From a virus, in IMG/VR virus record IMGVR_UViG_3300037961_002462, positions 1 to 53,024 of that record: 53,024 bases of DNA; one strand, given 5' to 3'. The notes under the pieces were generated by a model. It ran no database searches. It was not told the origin of the DNA and was given only the letters and a program-made list of their open reading frames with translations. The position numbers were made by a program, and so were the translations under genes. Numbering within the stretch: the first letter of the stretch is position 1; the number at the start of each line of letters is the position of its first letter. This document shows positions 1-8,300 of the stretch, in pieces.

Positions 1-1
1 A

Positions 2-142
2 AACAAAGCTGATGAAGTAGCTAAAGAAGTAGCAAGAATCGCTGCAACTGCAAGCGGAGCTGTTACAATAGCTGATAGTTTAAACAATGTATTTGCTCAC
101 GCAGACATAACTGCTGTGGCGAACTATGCTAAATCCGCATAA
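2..142 (+). CDS. 3' end of a head protein gene, possibly the major capsid protein (partial)
   Basis: Only the last 46 codons are present, ending in TAA; the start lies left of the window. The visible tail is rich in Ala and Val and ends ...NYAKSA. A hairpin terminator follows at once. The next genes are a decoration-like protein and connector/ring-type proteins, which is where the major capsid protein sits in crAss-like and other podovirus maps, so a capsid or other head protein is inferred from position only. The fragment itself carries no recognisable motif. Confidence 0.6.
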   Translation, partial: NKADEVAKEVARIAATASGAVTIADSLNNVFAHADITAVANYAKSA

Positions 143-157
143 TAACAATTAATTAAC

Positions 158-195
158 GGAGGTCTGTAGAAGATTGTGCCTTAATGCAGGCCTCC
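158..195 (+). terminator. Hairpin terminator after the first (head) gene
   Basis: GGAGGTCTG (158-166) pairs with CAGGCCTCC (187-195), a 9-bp stem with one G-T pair and a 20-nt loop, followed by TATTTATAA. It lies in the 81-nt gap between the partial head gene and the gene at 224. The stem is far more GC-rich than its surroundings. It may reduce read-through after a very highly expressed gene. Confidence 0.6.
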
Positions 196-223
196 TATTT
201 ATAAACTTTAAAAATTTAAAAAA

Positions 224-778
224 ATGGCAATAAAATTTGATTTTAACAAACTAAGAACTGCAATTAGAGGTTTTTTACCTGGTTCTCAATCTGACGGTTC
301 CGCGGTTGCAAGTGGAAAAGAAGCTATCTTTGTTCCACAATTAAGAGCAGCAAAAGCTAACATTATTACATGGAGTTCTGCTTTGAGTATAGAGAACGGT
401 GATAGTGGTAGTATCGTTGTAACAGGTGATACTAGTGCTGGTATCTTGACTTTACCAACTGCTGCTCAAGCAGGAGCTGGTTGGTATGTAGATATCATGA
501 TAAATCACGCTCAAGCTTCTAATGCGACACACATTACAGTTGGTGATGGTTACTTTATTGGAGGACTTGTCCTTGTTGATAAAGATACTTCCGATAAATC
601 AGAACATTTTAATTCTGACAATGACAGTAATGATTTTATTAATTTAGACGCTGCTACAAAGGGTAACGACCCAGGTGGTCATATTCGAATAGTATGTGAT
701 GGAACTAATTGGTTAGTTTCTGGAGTACTAGTTGGAGATGGTACATTGGCTACACCTTTTGCTGATGCTGAATCTTAA
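224..778 (+). CDS. Putative head decoration/fibre protein (hypothetical)
   Basis: This is a 184-aa acidic protein of unknown family. The first ~30 residues are basic and hydrophilic (MAIKFDFNKLRTAIRGF); the rest is rich in Gly, Ser, Thr and Asp with alternating hydrophobic residues, as in a beta-sandwich. There is no signal peptide or membrane segment. It is enclosed by two GC-rich hairpins (158-195 and 796-815), suggesting a separately dosed, abundant product. Position directly after the presumed capsid gene suggests a decoration or head-fibre role; this is inference. The ATG is preceded by an A-rich leader without Shine-Dalgarno, as in Bacteroidetes. Confidence 0.6.
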   Translation: MAIKFDFNKLRTAIRGFLPGSQSDGSAVASGKEAIFVPQLRAAKANIITWSSALSIENGDSGSIVVTGDTSAGILTLPTAAQAGAGWYVDIMINHAQASNATHITVGDGYFIGGLVLVDKDTSDKSEHFNSDNDSNDFINLDAATKGNDPGGHIRIVCDGTNWLVSGVLVGDGTLATPFADAES

Positions 779-795
779 TAGATAATTAGAGTTTA

Positions 796-815
796 GGGGG
801 AGTTTAGGCTCCCCC
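796..815 (+). terminator. Hairpin terminator after the decoration-like gene
   Basis: GGGGGAG (796-802) pairs perfectly with CTCCCCC (809-815) across a 6-nt loop, followed by AAATTCTT. A 7-bp stem with six G-C pairs is exceptional in this AT-rich window. The T-run is short, so partial termination or 3'-end protection is also possible. Confidence 0.65.
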
Positions 816-835
816 AAATTCTTAAAACGAAGACC

Positions 836-1039
836 ATGAATTTAATGAAATATTTACAAGATTTATCAGGTGACCCAGATTACTTAAAAAAGAAAGCTGC
901 AGAAGCTGATAAAAACAAAAAAAGATTTTACATAGGCGGGCAGTCTGGATTCAAATGGAGAACAGAGTCTGCCAATAAAACATGGGTAGAAAACGGAAGA
1001 ATAATTAAAGAAAATAAGGGTAAGAAATTATCCAAATAA
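836..1039 (+). CDS. Small basic protein (hypothetical)
   Basis: This is a 67-aa lysine-rich protein that starts MNLMKYLQDLSGDPDYLKKK. It has no membrane segment or recognisable domain; the centre has an aromatic/Gly stretch (FYIGGQSGFKW). It lies 21 nt after the terminator at 796-815 and 29 nt before the next gene, in the head/connector module. A start at the second Met (codon 4) is possible. Function unknown; a minor virion or assembly protein would fit the location. Confidence 0.55.
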   Translation: MNLMKYLQDLSGDPDYLKKKAAEADKNKKRFYIGGQSGFKWRTESANKTWVENGRIIKENKGKKLSK

Positions 1040-1068
1040 ATAGGGAGTATTAATAAAAAATAAATAAA

Positions 1069-1806
1069 ATGAAACACATCGTATTAATTAAAGCAAGAAA
1101 ACCAGAAAAATTTAATTACTGTAAGTTTGGTACTTACAAAGATAAAAGAGGTAAAATACAAAAATTAATAGACATAAATGGATTAGAAACAAGTGGATAT
1201 GAAATGTTTAACGCAGTTGTATCACTTAATATAAATGACGAGTACGACAAGTCTGTATATGAGTTTTTAAAAGACCATCCTCTAATAAAAAAGTTTATAG
1301 TTGAAGATGTGTCTGCAACAGAAAGACAGAATGCAGAAACATCAATTTTGTCAGCACAAGCTGTGACAACAGCTTCACAACTAAAAGAACAAGAATTAAA
1401 AGATTTTGCTTTATTACTTGGACTGGATAGTACTTTACAAGAAATGTTGTTAAGAGCTAAAATAATACAACACGCGAGTACAAAACCAGCAAAGTTCTTA
1501 GAACAATTAAACGACATTGATAAAGAACATAGAATATTTTTGAAAAAAGCTTTTAATGAAAAACTTTTAACAAAAGTAAATGGTGTATGGAAACATAATA
1601 CACTTAATATAGGTATGACAGATGACCAGGCTATTGTATGGTTAAAAGATAATGGTGATACATACGCATTATTAAAACACCAACTTAGAACTGGAGTAAC
1701 ACCTGTAGAAGAAACTATTGAATTAGAAGAAGTGGAACAACATCCACTAAGAGCTGGTTCTGCAATTTCTGAAATAGAAAAAGAAATAGATAATTTAAAA
1801 AAGTAA
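1069..1806 (+). CDS. Conserved-type phage structural-module protein (unknown)
   Basis: This 245-aa protein has a beta-rich N-terminal part (residues 1-60), a long helical middle (about 85-180, many Leu, Lys, Glu), and a helical tail ending in EIDNLKK. No catalytic motif, signal peptide or membrane segment is visible. It lies between the small basic gene and the connector-type gene at 1813, with only 6 nt separating it from the latter, so the two are probably cotranslated. A head-completion or scaffold-like role would suit the position but cannot be shown from the sequence. Confidence 0.6.
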   Translation: MKHIVLIKARKPEKFNYCKFGTYKDKRGKIQKLIDINGLETSGYEMFNAVVSLNINDEYDKSVYEFLKDHPLIKKFIVEDVSATERQNAETSILSAQAVTTASQLKEQELKDFALLLGLDSTLQEMLLRAKIIQHASTKPAKFLEQLNDIDKEHRIFLKKAFNEKLLTKVNGVWKHNTLNIGMTDDQAIVWLKDNGDTYALLKHQLRTGVTPVEETIELEEVEQHPLRAGSAISEIEKEIDNLKK

Positions 1807-1812
1807 TAACGA

Positions 1813-2415
1813 ATGACACTCACAGATGCGTACGAATATTTAGATTTATTATTAGATAAAGCAAATCAACCATATTTTCAAGATGATGAAAAAGATAAAT
1901 TTATCAATATGTCTATAACAGAGTTTTTAAACTCTAGGTATGCTCTTATGAGAATAAATCAAGATTATTCTGAAATAATTGGAAATAGATATTCAGCAAC
2001 TGAAAGTACTGGTAATGTTACAGCGTCAACAGATAGTGTTACATTTGATATATCCTATTTACACTTAACAAATGCTGTGTTAAATGGTGTAACATGTAAA
2101 ATAGTATCAGATGACGAATTTAGTGAATTAACACGTACAAGTAATCCGTTTAAAAGTGTAGACGAAAACAATCCAATATGTGCGGTAACACAGGAATCAG
2201 GAGAACCTAAGTTATTCTTTAATAATGGCGGGTCTATTGACTTTACATCTACTGACGAGTTCAGTATAAGATTTTTATCACACCTAACTGTTAGTGAGTG
2301 GGAAGATATTCCAGAACATTATCAACATGATATTCTAAAAATAGTTGTAAGAAAAATGACAGCTAATATTGAAAATCCAAATTATCAGATAATAAACGCA
2401 GAACAAAAACAATAA
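1813..2415 (+). CDS. Putative head-to-tail connector/ring protein
   Basis: This 200-aa protein begins with an amphipathic helical segment (residues 1-45) followed by a beta-rich domain (55-160) and a helical end. That layout, an N-terminal helix bundle with a C-terminal beta domain, is common among podovirus adaptor/ring proteins, and the gene lies just before the 293-aa ring-type gene. No motif proves it. A double hairpin (2418-2487) directly after the stop closes this first sub-module. Confidence 0.5.
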   Translation: MTLTDAYEYLDLLLDKANQPYFQDDEKDKFINMSITEFLNSRYALMRINQDYSEIIGNRYSATESTGNVTASTDSVTFDISYLHLTNAVLNGVTCKIVSDDEFSELTRTSNPFKSVDENNPICAVTQESGEPKLFFNNGGSIDFTSTDEFSIRFLSHLTVSEWEDIPEHYQHDILKIVVRKMTANIENPNYQIINAEQKQ

Positions 2416-2417
2416 TT

Positions 2418-2487
2418 CAGGGTAAAAATATTTTGCTCCCTGTGCAAAGGAAATAGGTCTAAACATTAATTTGTGAGGGCCTATTTC
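2418..2487 (+). terminator. Double hairpin, probable terminator
   Basis: Two hairpins follow the stop codon at 2415. The first has arms CAGGG (2418-2422) and CCCTG (2438-2442). The second has arms GAAATAGGTC (2450-2459) and GGCCTATTTC (2478-2487), 10 bp with one G-T pair, followed by TGTTTATT. Together they fill most of the 117-nt gap before the next gene, and a TAnnTTTG promoter box follows at 2509. Confidence 0.6.
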
Positions 2488-2508
2488 TGTTTATTGAGAT
2501 AAAATTTG

Positions 2509-2516
2509 TAATTTTG
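2509..2516 (+). promoter_or_regulatory. Bacteroidetes-type -7 box (TAATTTTG)
   Basis: TAATTTTG matches the TAnnTTTG consensus of Bacteroidetes sigma-ABfr promoters and lies 16 nt before the ATG at 2533, directly after a double terminator. A TTG is found at 2494-2496, closer than the usual ~19 nt spacing, so the -33 element is weak. The terminator-promoter arrangement supports a new transcript starting here. Confidence 0.5.
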
Positions 2517-2532
2517 TAAATAATATACACAT

Positions 2533-3414
2533 ATGGCAACATTAAACGAAATAGCATACAATATTAAAGAATTAATGTCTGGTGGTGACGAGAAGTTGGA
2601 AAACAACATAGACACAAGACAAATAAAATATTGGGTACATTATCATAGAGCAAAAATAATAGAGGAAAAATTAAAATCGAGACAACCTATAGACAGAAGA
2701 TACATACAACCTATAGCGTCAGAAAGAATAGAATATTCAGATAAAGACGAGTTATATGGTAATCAATCTTCTTTATCAAATTCTGTAGAAGATAGTTATG
2801 GTTTTGCTTTGAATGATTATAATGGTGTAGACTGGAATGAAGGTAAACAGTTTAATACATTTTCTAAACACCTAGCTATACCAAGTACTATAAATGTAGG
2901 AAATATAGATGGTGTAACAGATATTAGATTAAGAAAAAGAGTAATAAGTTCATCAGGTGGTTCTACTACATTTGGTAGGTGGACTGGTTGGAAAAAACTA
3001 ACTATAAAATCAAAAGATGATGTAAAATTTGCATGGGCTAATAAATTTACAAAAACTTTAGAACCATACGCCGTATTGTATACAGACCTCAATAATTTAA
3101 ATTTAGAAATATCAGGATTAAGGTATCAGGTTGTAGAAAATAACAATACAAACATATACGATTATTGGGTTGATGTTTGGGGTATATTAACAGACCCAAC
3201 ACAAGCAAAAAAAGTACAAAGTGTATCTAGTGGTGTAACGACATACGAAAACTTTAGTCATAGTAGTAGTTACTATCCGATAGCCGAGGAAGATATACCA
3301 TTGTTAAATTCAAGAGTAGCAGAAGTAGAAATGAATCTTGTATTAAAAACACCTAATGATTTAGTAGAAGACAATGTGGATACAACAAAAATAAAGATAG
3401 GTAATGAGCAGTAA
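2533..3414 (+). CDS. crAss-like ring/tail structural protein
   Basis: This is a 293-aa protein. The N-terminus, MATLNEIAYNIKELM, then a short Gly/Glu-rich stretch and DTRQIKYWVHYHRAKII, is a pattern I associate with a conserved structural protein of crAss-like phages, where it forms part of the ring stack below the portal. The rest is beta-rich with many Ser, Thr and Tyr and no membrane segment. It follows its own promoter box and overlaps the next gene by 11 nt (shared NEQ-stop/ATG region). Assignment is by remembered family likeness and context; it could also be a generic connector. Confidence 0.6.
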   Translation: MATLNEIAYNIKELMSGGDEKLENNIDTRQIKYWVHYHRAKIIEEKLKSRQPIDRRYIQPIASERIEYSDKDELYGNQSSLSNSVEDSYGFALNDYNGVDWNEGKQFNTFSKHLAIPSTINVGNIDGVTDIRLRKRVISSSGGSTTFGRWTGWKKLTIKSKDDVKFAWANKFTKTLEPYAVLYTDLNNLNLEISGLRYQVVENNNTNIYDYWVDVWGILTDPTQAKKVQSVSSGVTTYENFSHSSSYYPIAEEDIPLLNSRVAEVEMNLVLKTPNDLVEDNVDTTKIKIGNEQ

Positions 3415-3799
3415 ATATAAACACAAGTATGTTCAAGTACGAGAAATGTACAAGAATGTTAGAGATAAATTAATAAAGAAAATAGATTACAGTACATTTT
3501 ACAAAATAGTAAAAAGATATTTTGAAATAGTATTGAGAGATTTAGTTGTAAAAGAAGATAAAATATATTTACCTAATAAAATGGGTTATGTATATTTAGA
3601 CAAAAGAAAACATAAAAGAGCTTTTCACGTGCGCGTGGACCAGAAAGCAAGTAAAGAGAAAGGGGAGTTAGTAAAATATAAGGTTCCTATACTAGACGAT
3701 TTTTATCATAAACTTGTATGGGTAAGACCTAAACAATATAAGAATTGTAAGATAATGCCACTAGGTATATATAAAAGAGTAATTAATAATTTAAAATAA
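3404..3799 (+). CDS. Small basic crAss-like structural-module protein
   Basis: This 131-aa strongly basic protein (many Lys, Tyr, Arg) has no membrane segment. A helical first half (STFYKIVKRYFEIVLRDLV) leads into a beta hairpin with the sequence IYLPNKMGYVYLDKRK. A small basic protein of this build, with an 'LP..-Gly-hydrophobic strand' signature, is a regular member of crAss-like tail modules next to the ring proteins; its role there is not established. It overlaps the upstream ring gene by 11 nt and precedes a beta-sandwich protein by 6 nt. Confidence 0.55.
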   Translation: MSSKYKHKYVQVREMYKNVRDKLIKKIDYSTFYKIVKRYFEIVLRDLVVKEDKIYLPNKMGYVYLDKRKHKRAFHVRVDQKASKEKGELVKYKVPILDDFYHKLVWVRPKQYKNCKIMPLGIYKRVINNLK

Positions 3800-3805
3800 A
3801 AAATT

Positions 3806-4267
3806 ATGGCAGATACTGATGTAAATGCAGGCACCCTAACAGTTACAATAACAGAAGCCTTATCAGTTGGACATGATGTTTCTGGTAATGATAGAGACTT
3901 TGCACAAACATGCACACATACATTTGCTTCAATAGCTAATGTTTCTAAAAGAGTATTAAAACTAGCAAACACAAATCTAACTGAAGTTGCAACATTTGGT
4001 TCTGCAGAATCTGTAGGAACATTTAAAAGAGCAGATGTAAAATATATAAGAGTTACTAATTTAGACGGAACAGACGCTTTACAAGTTGGATTAGATGATG
4101 AAGATTCAGACGCAGCTTACACATCACTAGCTCCAGCTACAAGTATTATGTATACAGGAACTACGGTAGAAGGTGGTAACGGAGGTTCGACATTAGACAA
4201 TGCTACTGCATTAAAAGTAAAAGGAGTGGCTGGTCATCAATTAGAAGTATTTATAGCGTCAGTATAA
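3806..4267 (+). CDS. Beta-sandwich virion protein (decoration/fibre type)
   Basis: This is a 153-aa acidic, Thr/Ala-rich protein without signal peptide. The central part, RVTNLDGTDALQVGL followed by an acidic stretch and SLAPATSIMYTG, resembles the core of the proteins at 37963 (VKNLDDTNFVKIYDG...LRPGEFL) and 38368 (IKNVDTDYPVAVKPDG...LKPGECF). A hydrophobic strand with 'NLD', a variable loop, and 'L-x-P-G/A' before another strand recur in all three. It is probably a small jelly-roll structural subunit, repeated in the genome. Confidence 0.55.
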   Translation: MADTDVNAGTLTVTITEALSVGHDVSGNDRDFAQTCTHTFASIANVSKRVLKLANTNLTEVATFGSAESVGTFKRADVKYIRVTNLDGTDALQVGLDDEDSDAAYTSLAPATSIMYTGTTVEGGNGGSTLDNATALKVKGVAGHQLEVFIASV

Positions 4268-4271
4268 AATT

Positions 4272-5348
4272 ATGTACGTACATATAGAAAGAATATATAA
4301 TACAGTAGCACGTAACTTAGGATTAAAAGATTACAGTTCACACATCAACAGTTGGGTGGAATGGGCTTTCGAAGCAGAATTACTTATAGGTAGTAGAGAT
4401 ACTTTTGAAGAAATCGAGTCTACATTTACAGCTACAGGTGAAGCGGCTACAGGTACTATCACATTTACAGCTAATCCATCATATGGGGACAGTATAACGC
4501 TTAATGGAGTTACAATATTTTTTAGAGATGGTGGTACTCCTGCAACAAATTTAAATCAACAAAACGAAACTAACACGGTACGTATACAATCTACATTAGC
4601 AGAAACCTTAACAGAGTTAGCTGCAGAGTTAAATGGTACGACTACAACTAATACAGCAAGTTCACCAGGTCTTGTATATGCAAATCTGTTAGAAAATTGT
4701 ACATATACAGTAGATTCAACTACACTTACTATTACAGCAGACGAAGTAGGATTACATGGTAATAAGTTTACCTTATCTTCTAATGAGGTAAATGCAAAAT
4801 GTAGTGGTAGTCATTTAACAGGAGGTAAAGGAATATATGCAAATCAACAATTAAGATTACCAGACAATTTAGTAAAATTACTAGGCGTACGTGTAGGTAA
4901 AGGAGACACAAAACATAAACACAGAGAGTTATTTAAACCCACAGCTGTACATAAAGGTAGAGTTGGTATGAATGACGATGAAACAGACCAAAAGTCCCTT
5001 AGATACTATGTTAGGGGTAATAGACTTAATGTACAACATGATGAGTTTATAGAAATAACAATAGTATATTCTGCGTATCCTACAGATTCTAATGGTTTTC
5101 CCATGATTAAAGAAAGTCACGCTACTGCTGTAGCACAATATATAATGTGGCAATATAAAAACATAGAATTTATAAATGGACAATTACCTATGTATATTGT
5201 AAAAGAAATAGAAAAAAGGTGGTATTTTTTATGTAGTAAAGCAAGAGGTGATGATAATATGCCGACATCAGAAGAACTAAAACAAATTGGTAGAATATGG
5301 AATACATTAGTTCCATTGAATAACAATAGAGGATTAATTGACTTTTAA
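4272..5348 (+). CDS. Tail tubular-like (ring) protein with inserted beta domain
   Basis: This is a 358-aa protein. Residues 1-50 (helical, with VARNLGLKD and NSWVEWAFEAELLIGS) and 187-358 look like the N- and C-terminal parts of the tail tubular/ring protein of crAss-like podoviruses. Between them, residues ~53-186 form a Thr-rich module with 'ITFTANPSYGDSITLNGV', a helical 'LAETLTELAAELNG', 'TLTITADEVGLHGNKFTL' and a final 'LTGG'. This pattern recurs in many phage tail and capsid proteins as a stand-alone beta domain. The module therefore appears to be an insertion into a ring protein, perhaps displayed outside the tail. It sits 2 nt before the muzzle-like gene. Confidence 0.6.
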   Translation: MYVHIERIYNTVARNLGLKDYSSHINSWVEWAFEAELLIGSRDTFEEIESTFTATGEAATGTITFTANPSYGDSITLNGVTIFFRDGGTPATNLNQQNETNTVRIQSTLAETLTELAAELNGTTTTNTASSPGLVYANLLENCTYTVDSTTLTITADEVGLHGNKFTLSSNEVNAKCSGSHLTGGKGIYANQQLRLPDNLVKLLGVRVGKGDTKHKHRELFKPTAVHKGRVGMNDDETDQKSLRYYVRGNRLNVQHDEFIEITIVYSAYPTDSNGFPMIKESHATAVAQYIMWQYKNIEFINGQLPMYIVKEIEKRWYFLCSKARGDDNMPTSEELKQIGRIWNTLVPLNNNRGLIDF

Positions 5349-5350
5349 AA

Positions 5351-8300
5351 ATGGCAGAACAAAGAGGAAATAAACCTGTATCACAACCACAAGCTTTTAC
5401 AGGTGGTATGGTATCGGACGCTAATCCAAGATTTCAACCAAAAGGTAGTTATAGAGACGCTTTAAATATTCGTATAATAAACGATGAAGGAAATACGTTT
5501 AGTGTAGAAAATATAGAGGGTAACAAAAAGTTTTTAGATTTAACAGATATTGATATATTCAAAGACCCTAAAACATTAGATAGTAATAATAATGAAGTAG
5601 GTCCAGGAACGCCAACAGGAGGTTTGTCAACATTTAACAGTCACGACGCTTCTATAGTTGGACACTATTCTTATAGTTCTAATGTAATTTTTATTGTACT
5701 GAAAACTGTAAGTAATTACGATTGGGATGCAGTAACAGAAACTATATTTTTAGATGTAAAATTTAATGCAAATTTAGAGGTAGAATCAGTTACAGACTTA
5801 TATGTTTGTTACGACCATCAAAATGTGAGTCGGTATCCTAGATTGAACATGAGATTAGACCACCCAGTAAGAGTGGAGGGTTTAATAGAAAACGAATGTA
5901 TATCTAGAATATATTGGACAGACAACATAAATCCTTTGCGTTCTCTAAATATAAATCAAAGAGGTAAAAATTTATTGTCACCAGATGTTTTAGATTTAAC
6001 ACCAATGCATAGTCCATCACAGCCTGTGATTGAAAGAACATTGTCTGGAAGTTTACCAATAGGTAAAATACAGTATTGTTATAAATATGTGTCTAGGAAT
6101 GGTGGAGAATCTGTAATGAGTCCATTCAGTAATTTATACCACACAACAAATAAGTCTGGTACATACTCTGGTTTCTACGGAGCGCCATCAGGTGACCCAG
6201 CGGTAGATGTCGGAGCTCAGGGTTTCGAAATAACTATATATGACTTAGACGATAGTTTTGATGCTATTGAACTATACGCTATATTACATGAACAAAATAA
6301 TGGTGGTATACGTGTCGCATTTGTTTCAGTACAAAACTATCAACCTAATTCTACTGAGGTTACATTTTCACATACTAATTGGAGTGGAGATTTAGAAAAC
6401 GGTATAGACGCTATATTAATAGAAAATAATACTTGGGATGTAACAAAAGATATAGCTATTAAGGATAATATTTTATTTGCTGGTAATTTAAGAACAAGAG
6501 ACAACTCCATATCTGAAAGAGAATGGAATGTTAAAGTTAGGAGGTATAATGTTGTAGAACCAAGTGGTTCAGGAAATGTAGGTAGAATAACAACAACAGA
6601 TTCAGATATAAAAGAATATCAAAAAACTAGTGGTGTAGTAACTGAAGTTACACCTTCATTAGGACAGACATGGGATGATGGTAGTCCGAAATGGAGAACA
6701 TACAAAGGTCAAGGTTCGATAAGTACAAACTCTAATATAAGAGATGATGGTCGTGTAGATGTGCAAAAAAAACAATCACACGAATTTAGATATTTAAGTG
6801 ATGGTATAACTTTGGGAGCTGAAAGTTATAATTATGATTCTAATGAACTTGGTGGATGTAGAATAACTTTTGGTATACGAGAAAGAGAGTTAGATAGTCA
6901 AAATAATACAAATAAAATTCCTTTTATAAATGCGGGGTCGTATCAAGATATACAAACAGACAATATAACCGATGGAGGTACAAATAATACAGATAATGTG
7001 TATCAATCAAGTATAAATCTTGGTGGCTCTAAAGACCCAGCTATAGGAGACAGAGTGGGATACAGAAGAGGAGAATTATATAGATTTGGTGTACAAATAT
7101 ATGATAAAAAGGGGAGGCCAGGAAACGTCTTATGGATAGGTGATATAGAAATGCCAGAACAATACGACCCATTAAGAATGTTAAGGACTAATGCAAGTAC
7201 GTATTCTCCAGACCTTTCTACCTCAGATTTACTAAGTAACAGTTTGTTAAAATCCTCGAAGTATGCACAGGACCACAGAACAAGTTTTATTTATGGTTCA
7301 GTAGTACCAGGTTGTGAGGTAGCGTGGCTTACTAAAGCAAACAATTATACAAAAAGATTTCAAACACCAGGCGCTCAATTAACATATGGAACAAATTATA
7401 ATGATATAAATATATCACCAAACACAATTACCAATAGTGGAGGTGGTGTAGATTTGCATGAAACATATGTTAATTTAAATGGTAGTTCTACACATGGAGA
7501 TATATCAGTGCCTACACCAAAAACTATAGCTGCCCAAGCGAGTGTTTCAAATAGTGCAAGGCCAAAAGAATTTACTTTTAGACAGTCGATGACTGGACAT
7601 GATGACACGCATTACGCGCTAGACCTGTACGTAAACTTTGAATTTAGAATACCAGAAGATGTAAGAGATAAAATTTCAGGATTTAGAGTTGTTAGAGCTG
7701 AGCGAACTAGTTCAGATAAAAGTATAATACAACAAGGAATTTTAAATCAAACAATTGCATATGGTCATACAAAATTAAGCCGTGGTTACGACCAAATGTC
7801 AAAAATAAAAAGTGAACATCATGCAGACGGAACGGACGCTATAGCAAATGATGATAATAGTGAACCTACAAAACATCTCAATTATGACAGTTATTTAAAT
7901 GGGTACATAGGTTTAGCTGAAAATTCTAATTATGCAAGACAGGAAGTAAATTATAGTGAGGGAACAAAACTTATAACAGGAGCTGACCAGGATAACAATG
8001 TATTTGGTAAAAGTGACTATGAAGAAGCCAGTGTACATGGAACGGGTGGCGCGATGGTTTACCATCGTGATTCAGACTATACTAAGTTTAATTCAGGAGA
8101 CACTAGAACACCAGGTACACAACATAAACAGAGAAGACATAGCGCTTACTTTGGTAGTTACGAAGTTATACCTAATACTGACTATCAGAAAGTTTTAAAT
8201 TTAGAAGCTGGTGTAGATGGCACTGGTAACACTACAACTTACCCTGAACATGTAAGTCAGGGAGGTATCTCTCTGCCTGTACAGGGAAGTATATTTACAT

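Noticed and set aside
1134-1823. 229-codon frame on the - strand
   Set aside because: Antisense shadow of the gene at 1069; the + strand product has better composition and neighbour spacing.
7998-8198. 66-codon + strand frame inside the 1908-aa gene
   Set aside because: Internal shifted frame with no own start signal or recognisable product.
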